Shown piece by piece: positions 33,597-41,173 of a stretch of 57,470 nucleotides of DNA. The notes under the pieces were generated by a model that was given only the letters and a program-made list of their open reading frames with translations, did no database searches and was not told the origin of the DNA. Where the stretch lies: NCBI GenBank assembly GCA_001917125.1, contig MNTU01000042.1, forward strand, positions 1-57,470, written 5' to 3'. The stretch comes from Azospirillum sp. 47_25. GTDB lineage: Bacteria > Pseudomonadota > Alphaproteobacteria > RF32 > CAG-239. Position numbers and translations under genes: made by a program. Numbering within the stretch: position 1 is the first letter of the stretch; every line of letters starts with the position of its first letter.

Positions 33597-34131
33597 AATC
33601 GAAGAACTTCAGAGCACGGGGATTCTGTTCGCAGCAGGATATCCAGATTTTCTGTTTCACGCCGCTGCCGATGTGGAGTTCGGTAAAACTTGCGGCGGGG
33701 TCTGCCGGCGGCTGGTTGTTGACCTTGACGTCTGCGAGAATGTCTTCGTCAATGAAGTTTAATTTTATATCGGGGTGCTGAACTTCAAAGTCCCGACAGT
33801 TGTCCAATTCCATATTGGGGGCGATGTATATATTGAGCGTTCGGTTTCGCGGATGGGTGCTTTCGTGCCATTGGCGAATTTTCTGAATCTGTTCCTCCAG
33901 CTCAACGGCGTATTGGGCGACCCGGAGCCCTTCCGCGGTCGGAGAACTGCCCAAGTGGGTGCGTTTGAGCAATTTGGTGCCGGTCTGTTTTTCCAAATCA
34001 TTGATTATAATGCCGAGATTAGAGGCTTTCATGTTGTTTTCTTCAGCGGCACGGCTGATGGATTTACAGCGGATTATTTCATGAAGGTAAAGAATTCCGC
34101 GGATTAGGTTAATGCTGCTCTTAATGTTCAT
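33550..34131 (-). CDS. short LysR-type regulator
   Basis: A 193-aa protein. The LysR helix-turn-helix is intact (CKSISRAAEENNMKASNLGI, DLEKQTGTKLLKRTHLG, SPTAEGLRVAQ), but the effector domain is about 100 residues short of the usual 200. The C-terminus (PRALKFFDFIVAKLLLLYG) reads through a region overlapping the other LysR gene by 47 bases. It may be a truncated, DNA-binding-only regulator. It is divergent from the acetyltransferase at 34227, which it may control. Confidence 0.7.
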   Translation of the reverse strand: MNIKSSINLIRGILYLHEIIRCKSISRAAEENNMKASNLGIIINDLEKQTGTKLLKRTHLGSSPTAEGLRVAQYAVELEEQIQKIRQWHESTHPRNRTLNIYIAPNMELDNCRDFEVQHPDIKLNFIDEDILADVKVNNQPPADPAASFTELHIGSGVKQKIWISCCEQNPRALKFFDFIVAKLLLLYGQSEP

Positions 34132-34226
34132 TTTTCAAAATCTCTTAAAGTTGTGACTCAAAATATATAACTGATTCATAAAATTAGTATATTCTAAAAT
34201 TGATTTGGTCAATCTAATAATGGCGT

Positions 34227-34844
34227 ATGAGCACAGAAACAATCATTAAAGTTGAGCTGGCTACCTCCGAGGCGTTATATAAAGGGGCGATGGCCATCAG
34301 AAAACAGGTCTTTGTGAAAGAACAGAGAATTCCTGAAAGCAAGGAGTTTGACGGAAATGATTTTTGCGCGGCGCATGTTGTGGCTTATGTTCAGAAGAAC
34401 AACCGCCGTCTGCCGATAGGAACGATGCGGATACGTTTCTTTTCCGATTTTGTTAAGTTTGAGCGTATGGCGGTTATTCGCAATTTTCGTAAGACAAAAG
34501 TTGCCGAAGATATTATGCAGTATGGGCTTAAGTATGTTGCGGAGAAGGGATACCGCCAAGTTTACGGCATGTGCAAACAGGAACTGCTGCCGCGCTGGCA
34601 GCAATGCGGCTATCATGAAATTCCGGGTGCTGAACGCATTGAGCAAAACGGCATGGTTCTGATTCCCATCAGTCTTGATCTGAAAGAAAATCCGCAGGCG
34701 ATAAAAATGACTTCGCATCCGTCGCTTTTGACGGCTTTGGAAGGGCATTGGCATGAAAAAATGCAGGAAGTCAGAAAGTCGTCGATGATGAAAGCGATTT
34801 TCTGGAAGTTAAAGAAAATCAGACAAGAGCATTTTAACCTTTAG
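34227..34844 (+). CDS. GNAT-family N-acetyltransferase
   Basis: A 205-aa protein with a GNAT core: IRKQVFVKEQRIPESKEFDG, IGTMRIRFF, ERMAVIRNFRKTKVAEDIM and PRWQQCGYHEIPG. The opening resembles both general acetyltransferases and acyl-homoserine-lactone synthases, though the latter's full signature is missing. It is divergently transcribed from the short LysR gene with a 95-bp gap. Confidence 0.8.
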   Translation: MSTETIIKVELATSEALYKGAMAIRKQVFVKEQRIPESKEFDGNDFCAAHVVAYVQKNNRRLPIGTMRIRFFSDFVKFERMAVIRNFRKTKVAEDIMQYGLKYVAEKGYRQVYGMCKQELLPRWQQCGYHEIPGAERIEQNGMVLIPISLDLKENPQAIKMTSHPSLLTALEGHWHEKMQEVRKSSMMKAIFWKLKKIRQEHFNL

Positions 34845-34908
34845 CCGTTTCGGTAACTTTTTCAAAGCTTTTGGGGCAGTCTGCCGTCCGGCCGGCGGAG
34901 CGGCTTGC

Positions 34909-34937
34909 TTGACTTCTTTTCTGCCAAATGTTACAAT
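34909..34937 (+). promoter_or_regulatory. promoter of the paired SMR genes
   Basis: TTGACT (34909-34914), 17 bases, TACAAT (34932-34937). The -35 box coincides with the first open TTG of the frame, so translation must begin downstream of about 34944. Confidence 0.7.
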
Positions 34938-34971
34938 TTCAAATGTGAGTGTAACAGATAAGGAGAAAAAA

Positions 34972-35310
34972 ATTAGTAAAGGCTGGATGTATGTTATTCT
35001 GACATGTCTTTTCGAACTTCTTTGGATATACGGTTTCAGTGCCGCGGAAAACTGCTTTCACTTCTTGTTAATTGCCATCATTATTCTCACTGATTTTTAC
35101 TTTTTGGAGAAAGCCTGCGAGACGATACAGACCGGAACGGTTTATGCTGTCTTTTCGGCGGTCGGAACTATTTGTACCGCGCTGATGGATACGTTGCTGT
35201 TTCAGGTTGAGTTCTCTATGGCGAAAGGGCTTTTCATTGCGCTTCTGATTTTGGGCGTTATCAGTTTGAAACTGGCTGAAAACGGTGTTTCCGGAACGGA
35301 AAAGGAGTAG
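34972..35310 (+). CDS. SMR-family transporter subunit A
   Basis: A 112-aa protein with four membrane helices (SKGWMYVILTCLFELLWIYG with the helix-1 Glu, then LLIAIIILTDFYFLEKAC, GTVYAVFSAVGTICTALMD and GLFIALLILGVISL). It is the first half of a heterodimeric small multidrug resistance pump with the next gene. AAGGAG (34960-34965) points to the ATT at 34972, giving (M)SKGWMYV that aligns with the partner's MGWIYVF. The in-frame ATG at 34987 would trim helix 1. A rare ATT start is therefore likely but unproven. Confidence 0.75.
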   Translation: MSKGWMYVILTCLFELLWIYGFSAAENCFHFLLIAIIILTDFYFLEKACETIQTGTVYAVFSAVGTICTALMDTLLFQVEFSMAKGLFIALLILGVISLKLAENGVSGTEKE

Positions 35311-35313
35311 AAA

Positions 35314-35628
35314 ATGGGATGGATTTATGTTTTTGTCGCTTCGGCTTTGGAAATTTTGGGCGTTGTGGGGCTGAAATTGTTCAGCCGGCGGAAGAGTTTG
35401 TTTAATCTGGCTCTTTTCAGCGGAGGTTTTGCCCTTTCATATTTGTTTCTGTATTTCTCCTTGGCCTATTTGGATATGAGCATTGCTTATGCGGCCTGGA
35501 TGGGGTTGGGTACGGCCGGAGCCGTTATTATTAATATGGTGTTTTTTGGCGAGAGCCGGAAAATGTCACGGATTGTCGGCGTCGGTTTAATTGTTATCGG
35601 CGTTGTCGGTCTGAAAATGGTTTCCTGA
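35314..35628 (+). CDS. SMR-family transporter subunit B
   Basis: A 104-aa protein with four transmembrane helices. The membrane-embedded Glu is in SALEILGVVGLK, followed by YLFLYFSLAYLDMSIAYAAWMGLGT and a final GVGLIVIGVVGLK. It starts 4 bp after subunit A, typical of paired SMR genes that work as antiparallel heterodimers. The substrate (cationic drugs, guanidinium or other) cannot be told from sequence; no guanidine riboswitch is visible upstream. Confidence 0.88.
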   Translation: MGWIYVFVASALEILGVVGLKLFSRRKSLFNLALFSGGFALSYLFLYFSLAYLDMSIAYAAWMGLGTAGAVIINMVFFGESRKMSRIVGVGLIVIGVVGLKMVS

Positions 35629-35643
35629 CTGAAGTTATAAAAA

Positions 35644-35673
35644 ACTCCCCGTTTGAAAGTGAAAACGGGGAGT
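35644..35673. terminator. terminator after the SMR pair
   Basis: Stem ACTCCCCGTTT/AAACGGGGAGT, between the convergent SMR pair and the exported-protein gene. Confidence 0.8.
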
Positions 35674-35693
35674 GTGCAGGCGGGACGGGGTGG

Positions 35694-36335
35694 TCAGCGG
35701 CGTTCTGCCTGCTTTTGCAGCAGCTTGGTTATATCCAATGTTGCACCGTTTTCTATTTTGACCATTTCATGATTTTTGATAGCAGAGGCGATTTTTTCCT
35801 CGTGGGCTTGTTCAGATTTGTTAATCATGCCGGCGAGGTCGCCCTGCAAAATGATTTCTTCGGAGAAATAATGGCGAACTTGATTTTTTTTATCCAGAAA
35901 GAAAACGGCGCTCAGTCCTTCTTTGCTGTTAAAGTCAATTCTTCCGCTGGCGTTATCGTGGAAAAAGTCTCCCAGCTTGTTGGAAATTAATGTTTTGTCG
36001 CCGATTTTTCTGATACCGACAGCACCATATTCTTCTGTAAAGACAACAGAACGGCTTTCCTGCTGTCCGTTTTCCTGAACGCCGATAAAGACAGTGCCGT
36101 CATTGTTTAATGATTTTGAGGCGTATTGGGTGTTTTTAACTTCATCGCGGATGGTTCTGAAACGAAGGGTCTTATCTGATATAGCATAAGTTTTGCGTTC
36201 CGGCTGATTTTGAATAACCGTTTCGGTGGTTGTGCTGACAGAATCGCGAGATTCTGCCGGTGTTTCCCGGGCGAGGGCGTTCCCGGATAAAGCAGTAAAT
36301 CCGGCAGCTAAAGCGATTGTTTTTAATTTAGACAT
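35694..36335 (-). CDS. hypothetical exported protein
   Basis: A 213-aa protein with a signal peptide (MSKLKTIALAAGFTALSGNALA). AAGGAA before the second ATG (36335) decides the start over a start five codons upstream. The mature part is mixed alpha/beta, with segments such as RTIRDEVKNTQYASKSLNN and DKTLISNKLGDFFHD, and a charged helical tail ending in a TKLLQKQAERR basic stretch. No family is recognised. Probably periplasmic. Confidence 0.65.
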   Translation of the reverse strand: MSKLKTIALAAGFTALSGNALARETPAESRDSVSTTTETVIQNQPERKTYAISDKTLRFRTIRDEVKNTQYASKSLNNDGTVFIGVQENGQQESRSVVFTEEYGAVGIRKIGDKTLISNKLGDFFHDNASGRIDFNSKEGLSAVFFLDKKNQVRHYFSEEIILQGDLAGMINKSEQAHEEKIASAIKNHEMVKIENGATLDITKLLQKQAERR

Positions 36336-36854
36336 ATTCTTTTCCTTCATAAAATAAGTAGAACCACTTCATATAAAATAATATTAAATTTTTTTATTTT
36401 TGTCAAAGTTTTTTATTCCCCTCTTTCCCTTTTTTATTAAGTAAAATTAAAGAATTATTTCTTTGATGACTGTTCTTTTTTGTCAAAAAGTGCGACAAGA
36501 TGATTTATCTGTCGGAGTTTGGAAGTTCCCCTGTTTTCGTTTGACAGAAACTGCCCAAAATGATAAAGATGCATTTATCTGATTATTTTTCTGCCTATTA
36601 TTGAAATGTGCGGCAAACACCGTTTGCCGAAGTTTTTCAGTGCGGGCGTAAATCCACTCTTCAGCAAGCAGGGAGTACATGATTGTCGGAAGCAAAAAGT
36701 TAATGCCGTTTATGTTTGGGCAGTAGGAGTGAAGACAGTACCTCTTATAAAAGACCAAGTAGTTTTTGACGATTATGCCCGAGAGGCTGGTGAGCGCTTT
36801 TAAAGTTAGTGTCTGTGAGCCGTTGCGAAAGCAAATAAGCAGATATTGGTTTTT
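36336..36854. other. AT-rich intergenic region
   Basis: 519 bases with no gene I can support. A perfect hairpin GGCAAAC/GTTTGCC (36612-36628) stands out. Open frames on both strands (36483-36758 minus, 36606-36803 plus) lack ribosome sites and conserved features. Confidence 0.4.
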
Positions 36855-37589
36855 ATGAAAAGACTGTCTGTTGACGAGAAAAACATCTGTATGAATCTTG
36901 AAATGGATGTGACCGGCGTGGTGGAGTATTCCTCAAGGTATTATTGGGGAACAAATCCCCGGAACGACCGTTATCAGGTTTTGTTTCAGGTCGGAGGGCT
37001 GTTTTTTGAATATTCCCGCTGGGGGAGTTATTCGGGAACGGGAACCAGCCTTTATGAGATTAGCGAAGAGGCATATCGGAAGGCGATTGTTCAAAATGAG
37101 CAGAAAGTTCCGGGCGGAACATTCGATGACGGCAAAACGCTTTATTCGCTGGTTAAAACGGCAAAAAAGCATTTGAACGAAACCGTGGGATATGCTTTCT
37201 GTCATGTTAAGTCTCCGTCTCCGGTCAAAGCGGCCATGCAGAAAGCCCTTTGTGCCGAAAAAGCCAGAATCAAGGCTGAAAATATCAAAATTGACCGGGC
37301 CAATCAGAAGTATGCGCGCAAATGCGGTTCATTGGCTCGCAAATTGGGTCTTGCTTTTGAAAATGTTCTGGCAATCGGAGCCGATGAGGCGAAGCTGAAA
37401 AACTTTATTCTTTCGTTGGCTGAAGCCAGAGAAAGACTGAAAGAAATGGATGCACAATCCGCCGCGGAGATAAAGCATGAGTTGCTTTCCTGCGGCAGGG
37501 CAAGGAAGAAAGCGGCGATCGACAAGCTTGGCATTTATATTGCCGATGCTGATCCAAACCGCCTTTCTTTTGATGAACTGTTTGTTTGA
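36855..37589 (+). CDS. hypothetical protein
   Basis: A 244-aa soluble protein of unknown family. The first 110 residues look globular (RYYWGTNPRNDRYQVLFQVG, FFEYSRWGSYSGTGTS). The rest is mainly helical and basic (ALCAEKARIKAENIKIDR, LAEARERLKEMDAQS) and may form a coiled coil. The ATG at 36855 is one of two close options. A strong terminator follows. I cannot suggest a function. Confidence 0.65.
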   Translation: MKRLSVDEKNICMNLEMDVTGVVEYSSRYYWGTNPRNDRYQVLFQVGGLFFEYSRWGSYSGTGTSLYEISEEAYRKAIVQNEQKVPGGTFDDGKTLYSLVKTAKKHLNETVGYAFCHVKSPSPVKAAMQKALCAEKARIKAENIKIDRANQKYARKCGSLARKLGLAFENVLAIGADEAKLKNFILSLAEARERLKEMDAQSAAEIKHELLSCGRARKKAAIDKLGIYIADADPNRLSFDELFV

Positions 37590-37600
37590 GTGCCGAACAG

Positions 37601-37638
37601 AAAAGAAAACCCCGGAAGCAAGTCCGGGGTTTTCTTTT
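37601..37638. terminator. bidirectional terminator
   Basis: Perfect stem AAAAGAAAACCCCGG/CCGGGGTTTTCTTTT; its right arm touches the stop codon of the convergent fusion gene. Confidence 0.9.
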
Positions 37639-38461
37639 AGTCTGAAAGGGGGTGTGAAGAAATAAAGACAGCCGGATAATTTTCTTCTTCGCTCAGCGGT
37701 TCATATTGTTGCAGAAGTATGTTAAAAGCGTTTTCGTCAATAAAAAGCTCATTTAAATTGTCGGCATTCCTCTTTAAGACGCGTTCTTTGGCCGTATTCA
37801 GGTCGCAGCGAAGAACGTGGAAACAAACCTCCGGCGTCAGCTGACGGGCCCAGCGGTAATAGGCCTGCCGTTTTTTCTTGCTCCAGAAGCCATAGTCTAA
37901 GATGACATTGTGTCCCCGGCTTATTTCTGCTGCAGCATCGCGGCGGATTTCCTTGTCTATCAGTTTATATTTTTCAGGAAAGTCTTCGGGGCTTCGGCCG
38001 TAACGGGCGCACATTATTTCATCATGTGTGAAACGGACGGCAGGCAATTCCTGTTCCAGTCGTTTGGCATAAGTCGTTTTACCGAAACCGATAAAACCGC
38101 AGATTAAGTGAATGGCCGGAATTTTTCTGATAATGATATGTTTAAACCATTTTTCCTGAAAAGCGGTTTGTGTTTCAATTTCCAAATCTGATATTTCGTC
38201 CTCTTGCGGAATAATAATCAGTTTGTCGTCGTTATCATCGGTGCGGTGAATGACGGCGGTACATTTTCCGGTATAGTTTTGCAACGGCCGGTCGATATTA
38301 AGAACATAAGCGTCAATTTCTTCGCCGTCTCCGGAAACGGTACCGGGGAGAAAACCGTAATTTGCTTTATATACAAAGCCATATTTGGGATGGCGGCTTC
38401 CGAGAGGGCGATCCATAGTGACGGAGACAGTTTTTCCGAGATATTTTAGGGCTGGCAGCAT
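37637..38461 (-). CDS. fusion of pyrophosphatase-like domain and P-loop kinase
   Basis: A 274-aa protein. Residues 1-88 resemble inorganic pyrophosphatase (TVSVTMDRPLGSRHPKYGFV, NYGFLPGTVSGDGEEIDAYV). The catalytic DxDPxD signature is altered to DGEEID (45-50), so activity is uncertain. Residues 115-274 form an AAA_33/zeta-type kinase with Walker A GFIGFGKT (122-129), FTHDEIMCARYGR and a LID-like RVLKRNADN segment. The start is the ATG at 38461 after AGAGGAAAT; the frame is open far upstream but without a sensible start. A role in nucleotide or small-molecule phosphorylation is likely but unspecific. Confidence 0.75.
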   Translation of the reverse strand: MLPALKYLGKTVSVTMDRPLGSRHPKYGFVYKANYGFLPGTVSGDGEEIDAYVLNIDRPLQNYTGKCTAVIHRTDDNDDKLIIIPQEDEISDLEIETQTAFQEKWFKHIIIRKIPAIHLICGFIGFGKTTYAKRLEQELPAVRFTHDEIMCARYGRSPEDFPEKYKLIDKEIRRDAAAEISRGHNVILDYGFWSKKKRQAYYRWARQLTPEVCFHVLRCDLNTAKERVLKRNADNLNELFIDENAFNILLQQYEPLSEEENYPAVFISSHPLSD

Positions 38462-38605
38462 ATTTCCTCTTTGAGCGAGACAATTGAAGAGTATTTTATC
38501 TGTCTTTAAGAGGAAAACAAGTGTTTTTATAAATAATTGCACGAAGGAACAGGATCTCCGGTATACGAGGTTCTGTTTTTTTATGTGAAAAGCTGAAATT
38601 ATATA

Positions 38606-38634
38606 TTGATATAATAAATAAAGTCGGATATTAT
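38606..38634 (+). promoter_or_regulatory. ugd promoter P1
   Basis: TTGATA (38606-38611), 17 bases, TATTAT (38629-38634), followed by CTGTCC. Confidence 0.7.
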
Positions 38635-38755
38635 CTGTCCAAAACGAACGGACGGAAAGCTCTACTGTACACAATTTCAACTTTAATGTTGAAATATAAA
38701 AGCGGGTCGGGTATTATCTGTCCAAATATATATGGACGGGAAGCTCTATACTATG
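38623..38755 (+). repeat. duplicated promoter/leader segment ahead of ugd
   Basis: A block of about 48 bases starting GTCGG(A/G)TATTATCTGTCC and ending GGACGG(A/G)AAGCTCTA occurs at 38623-38670 and 38706-38755, 83 bp apart. Each copy contains a -10 box and an early transcribed hairpin, so the region holds tandem promoters. Confidence 0.75.
38689..38717 (+). promoter_or_regulatory. ugd promoter P2
   Basis: TTGAAA (38689-38694), 17 bases, TATTAT (38712-38717), followed by CTGTCC as in P1. Confidence 0.7.
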
Positions 38756-38857
38756 TCCAGAAAGTCTATTTTAAAGGTGTGGAGAGTCGCTGTATCCGGC
38801 GGCCGTTCAACTTCCCGTCCTCTTTGTTAATGTTTGACTGTGAGGATAAACAGAAGA
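38724..38857 (+). promoter_or_regulatory. structured leader RNA of the polysaccharide operon
   Basis: A three-way junction. P1 GGACGGGAAG/CTTCCCGTCC is 38734-38743 with 38811-38820. P2 CTCTATAC/GTGTGGAG is 38744-38751 with 38777-38784. P3 GTCGCTG/CGGCGGC is 38786-38792 with 38797-38803. Unpaired conserved parts are TATGTCCAGA and CGTTCA (38804-38809). The leader at 10837-10952 folds alike with different stem bases. Confidence 0.65.
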
Positions 38858-40156
38858 ATGAAAGTAGGAATAATTGGCACCGGTTATGTAGGATTACCGA
38901 CGGGCGTCGGCTTGGCGGAGTTAGGCAATCAGGTAACCTGTATTGACCGAGAACCAAGTAAGATTGAGGCTCTGCAAGCCGGAAAAATTACTCTGTATGA
39001 AGACGGTTTGGAAGAACTGTTTCACAAAAATGTTAACGCCGGACGGATTAAATTTACCACCTCTATGAAAGAGGGCGTTTCCTCTGCGGATTTGGTTATT
39101 ATAGCGGTAGGGACACCGCCGCATCCGGTGACCAAAGAAGCGGACATGAAGTACATTCATGCCGCGGCGACAGAGTTGGCCGAGCATTTGCAGGGTTATA
39201 CTGTCGTGGCAACCAAATCGACGGTTCCGGTTGGGACGGGGGATGATGTAGAGGCCTTGATATCAAAGAAAAATCCGTTTGCCGATTTTGACGTTGTTTC
39301 TCTGCCGGAATTTTTGCGCGAGGGTTTTGCCGTACATGACTTCTTTCATCCCGACCGGATTGTTGTCGGAGCTAATACGGAGAAGGCTAAGGCGGTTATC
39401 AAAGAGCTTTATAAGCCGTTTGAAGGCAAAACCAATATGCTGTTTGTCAAGCGTCGTTCAAGCGAAACCATCAAGTATGCATCCAACGCCTTTCTGGCGA
39501 TTAAAATCCATTATATTAACGAAATGGCGAATTTTTGTGAAAAAAACGGAGCCGATATTTCTGAAGTGGCTCAGGGAATGGGGCTTGATACGCGTATCGG
39601 CAACCGCTTTTTGAATCCGGGGCCGGGATATGGCGGGAGCTGCTTCCCGAAAGATACCATGGCGATGGCTTATATGGCACGCCAGAATGAGGTTGAGATG
39701 AGCCTGATAACAGCGGCAATCAAAGGAAATGCCGAGCGCAAAAAGCAGATGGCGGGGCGGATATTGGATAAGGTCAAAGATGTTAAGAATCCGAAGATTG
39801 CCGTGCTTGGTTTGGCTTTTAAAGATGGAACGGATGACTGCCGTGAAAGTCCGGCAATGGATATTGTCGGCGAATTGTTGCTGCAGGGAGCAGATATTAC
39901 GGCGTATGACCCCAAAGCCATGGGGACGGCCTGCGGTTTGCTGGGGAATAAAATCAGCTATGCCGATGATATGTATGCCTGCTTAAAAGATGTGGATGTT
40001 TTGGCGATACTTACCGAGTGGAACGAATTTAAAGCGCTTGATTTGGTACAGGCAGCACATTTGATGCGCCATAAACAAATCGTAGATTGCCGCAACTTGA
40101 TAAATGCGGAACAAGCAGCTGCCAATGGTTTTGATTATCAGGGTATTGGAAAATAA
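38858..40156 (+). CDS. ugd: UDP-glucose 6-dehydrogenase
   Basis: A 432-aa enzyme oxidising UDP-glucose to UDP-glucuronate with NAD. The N-terminal Rossmann motif is GIIGTGYVGLPTGVGLAELG, the linker is KYASNAFLAIKIHYINE, the catalytic Cys is in GYGGSCFPKDT (near 261) and the C-terminal domain contains LGLAFKDGTDDCRESPA. The ATG at 38858 is used because it begins directly with MKVGIIG. It is first gene of a polysaccharide operon, with tandem promoters and a structured leader. Confidence 0.95.
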   Translation: MKVGIIGTGYVGLPTGVGLAELGNQVTCIDREPSKIEALQAGKITLYEDGLEELFHKNVNAGRIKFTTSMKEGVSSADLVIIAVGTPPHPVTKEADMKYIHAAATELAEHLQGYTVVATKSTVPVGTGDDVEALISKKNPFADFDVVSLPEFLREGFAVHDFFHPDRIVVGANTEKAKAVIKELYKPFEGKTNMLFVKRRSSETIKYASNAFLAIKIHYINEMANFCEKNGADISEVAQGMGLDTRIGNRFLNPGPGYGGSCFPKDTMAMAYMARQNEVEMSLITAAIKGNAERKKQMAGRILDKVKDVKNPKIAVLGLAFKDGTDDCRESPAMDIVGELLLQGADITAYDPKAMGTACGLLGNKISYADDMYACLKDVDVLAILTEWNEFKALDLVQAAHLMRHKQIVDCRNLINAEQAAANGFDYQGIGK

Positions 40157-40174
40157 TATAAGAGGAAACTAAGT

Positions 40175-41170
40175 ATGAAAGCTAAAGTGTTAATTACCGG
40201 AATGGCCGGTTTGTTAGGAAGCAATTTCTCTCGTCATTTGTTGGCTGAGGGATATGATGTTGTCGGTATCGATGATTTCTCCGGCGGTTATAAGGAAAAT
40301 CTGGCCGACGGTGCCAAGTGCGTAAATATTAATCTGGCGGATTTGGAAGCCGTTGACAGGTTTTTTCGTGATGAAAAGCCGGATTATGTCTATCATTTTG
40401 CCGCTTATGCCGCCGAGGGGCTGAGTCCGTTTATCCGCAAATATAATTATACCAATAATTTGATTTGCTCGGCCAATTTGATTACTTCGTCCATTAATCA
40501 TGATGTCAAAAAGTTTATTTTTACATCTTCCATGGCAACATACGGGCGGGAAAATACGCCACCCTTTACAGAGGATATGCAGCCTAAACCGCTTGATCCG
40601 TACGGAGTTGCCAAATATGCGGTGGAAATGGATTTGAAACTGGCTAAAGAACAATTCGGGCTGAGCTATTCGATTATCCGCCCGCATAACATTGTCGGTA
40701 AATATCAGAATATCTGGGATCGTTATCGTAATGTTGTCGGTATCTGGATCAGAAAGGCCATGCATAATGAACCGCTGACGATTTTCGGCGACGGCTTACA
40801 AACCAGAGCTTTTTCAGACGTTAAATATTATTTCAAGCCTTTTGAACAGCTGATGTATGAATATGATGGTGAAATTTTCAATCTCGGAGCCGATAAGGAG
40901 CGGACGATTTTGGAAGCTGCCGAATTGGTTCGCAAATGTGCCGGAAACTTTGGTTTCAAACCGGATATTGTGCATTATGAACCGCGGCATGAAGCTAAGT
41001 TTGCTTTTTGCAATCATGATAAAGCCAAAAAACTGCTTGGTTTCAGAGATGATACCGATCTGGAAGAAACAATCAATGAAATGTTTGAGTGGGCTTTGAC
41101 CCAGCCGGACCACCCGGTTAAAAACATGAGCTATGAGACAGACAAGAAAATTTATTCATATTGGAAGTAA
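40175..41170 (+). CDS. NAD-dependent nucleotide-sugar epimerase
   Basis: A 331-aa short-chain dehydrogenase of the extended type. NAD motif GMAGLLG (9-15, GxxGxxG spacing), catalytic pair Y143/K147 in DPYGVAKY, and preceding Ser/Thr in FTSSMATYG. It is likely a UDP-glucose or UDP-glucuronate 4-epimerase; with ugd just upstream (18-bp gap), conversion of UDP-glucuronate to UDP-galacturonate is the simplest pathway, but this is inference. The ribosome site AGAGGAA is good. Confidence 0.85.
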   Translation: MKAKVLITGMAGLLGSNFSRHLLAEGYDVVGIDDFSGGYKENLADGAKCVNINLADLEAVDRFFRDEKPDYVYHFAAYAAEGLSPFIRKYNYTNNLICSANLITSSINHDVKKFIFTSSMATYGRENTPPFTEDMQPKPLDPYGVAKYAVEMDLKLAKEQFGLSYSIIRPHNIVGKYQNIWDRYRNVVGIWIRKAMHNEPLTIFGDGLQTRAFSDVKYYFKPFEQLMYEYDGEIFNLGADKERTILEAAELVRKCAGNFGFKPDIVHYEPRHEAKFAFCNHDKAKKLLGFRDDTDLEETINEMFEWALTQPDHPVKNMSYETDKKIYSYWK

Positions 41171-41173
41171 ACA

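Noticed and set aside
34845..34972. Guanidine riboswitch ahead of the SMR pair
   Set aside because: The region is taken by a promoter, and only about 28 bases of leader remain; no guanidine motif is visible.
36483..36803. Possible small genes on either strand
   Set aside because: They lack ribosome sites, overlap each other and show no recognisable protein features.
38634..38820. Glutamine (glnA) riboswitch because of GGACGG(A)AAG and CGTTCA
   Set aside because: The segments occur in the reverse order and the overall fold differs, so the likeness is probably chance; an Rfam search would settle it.
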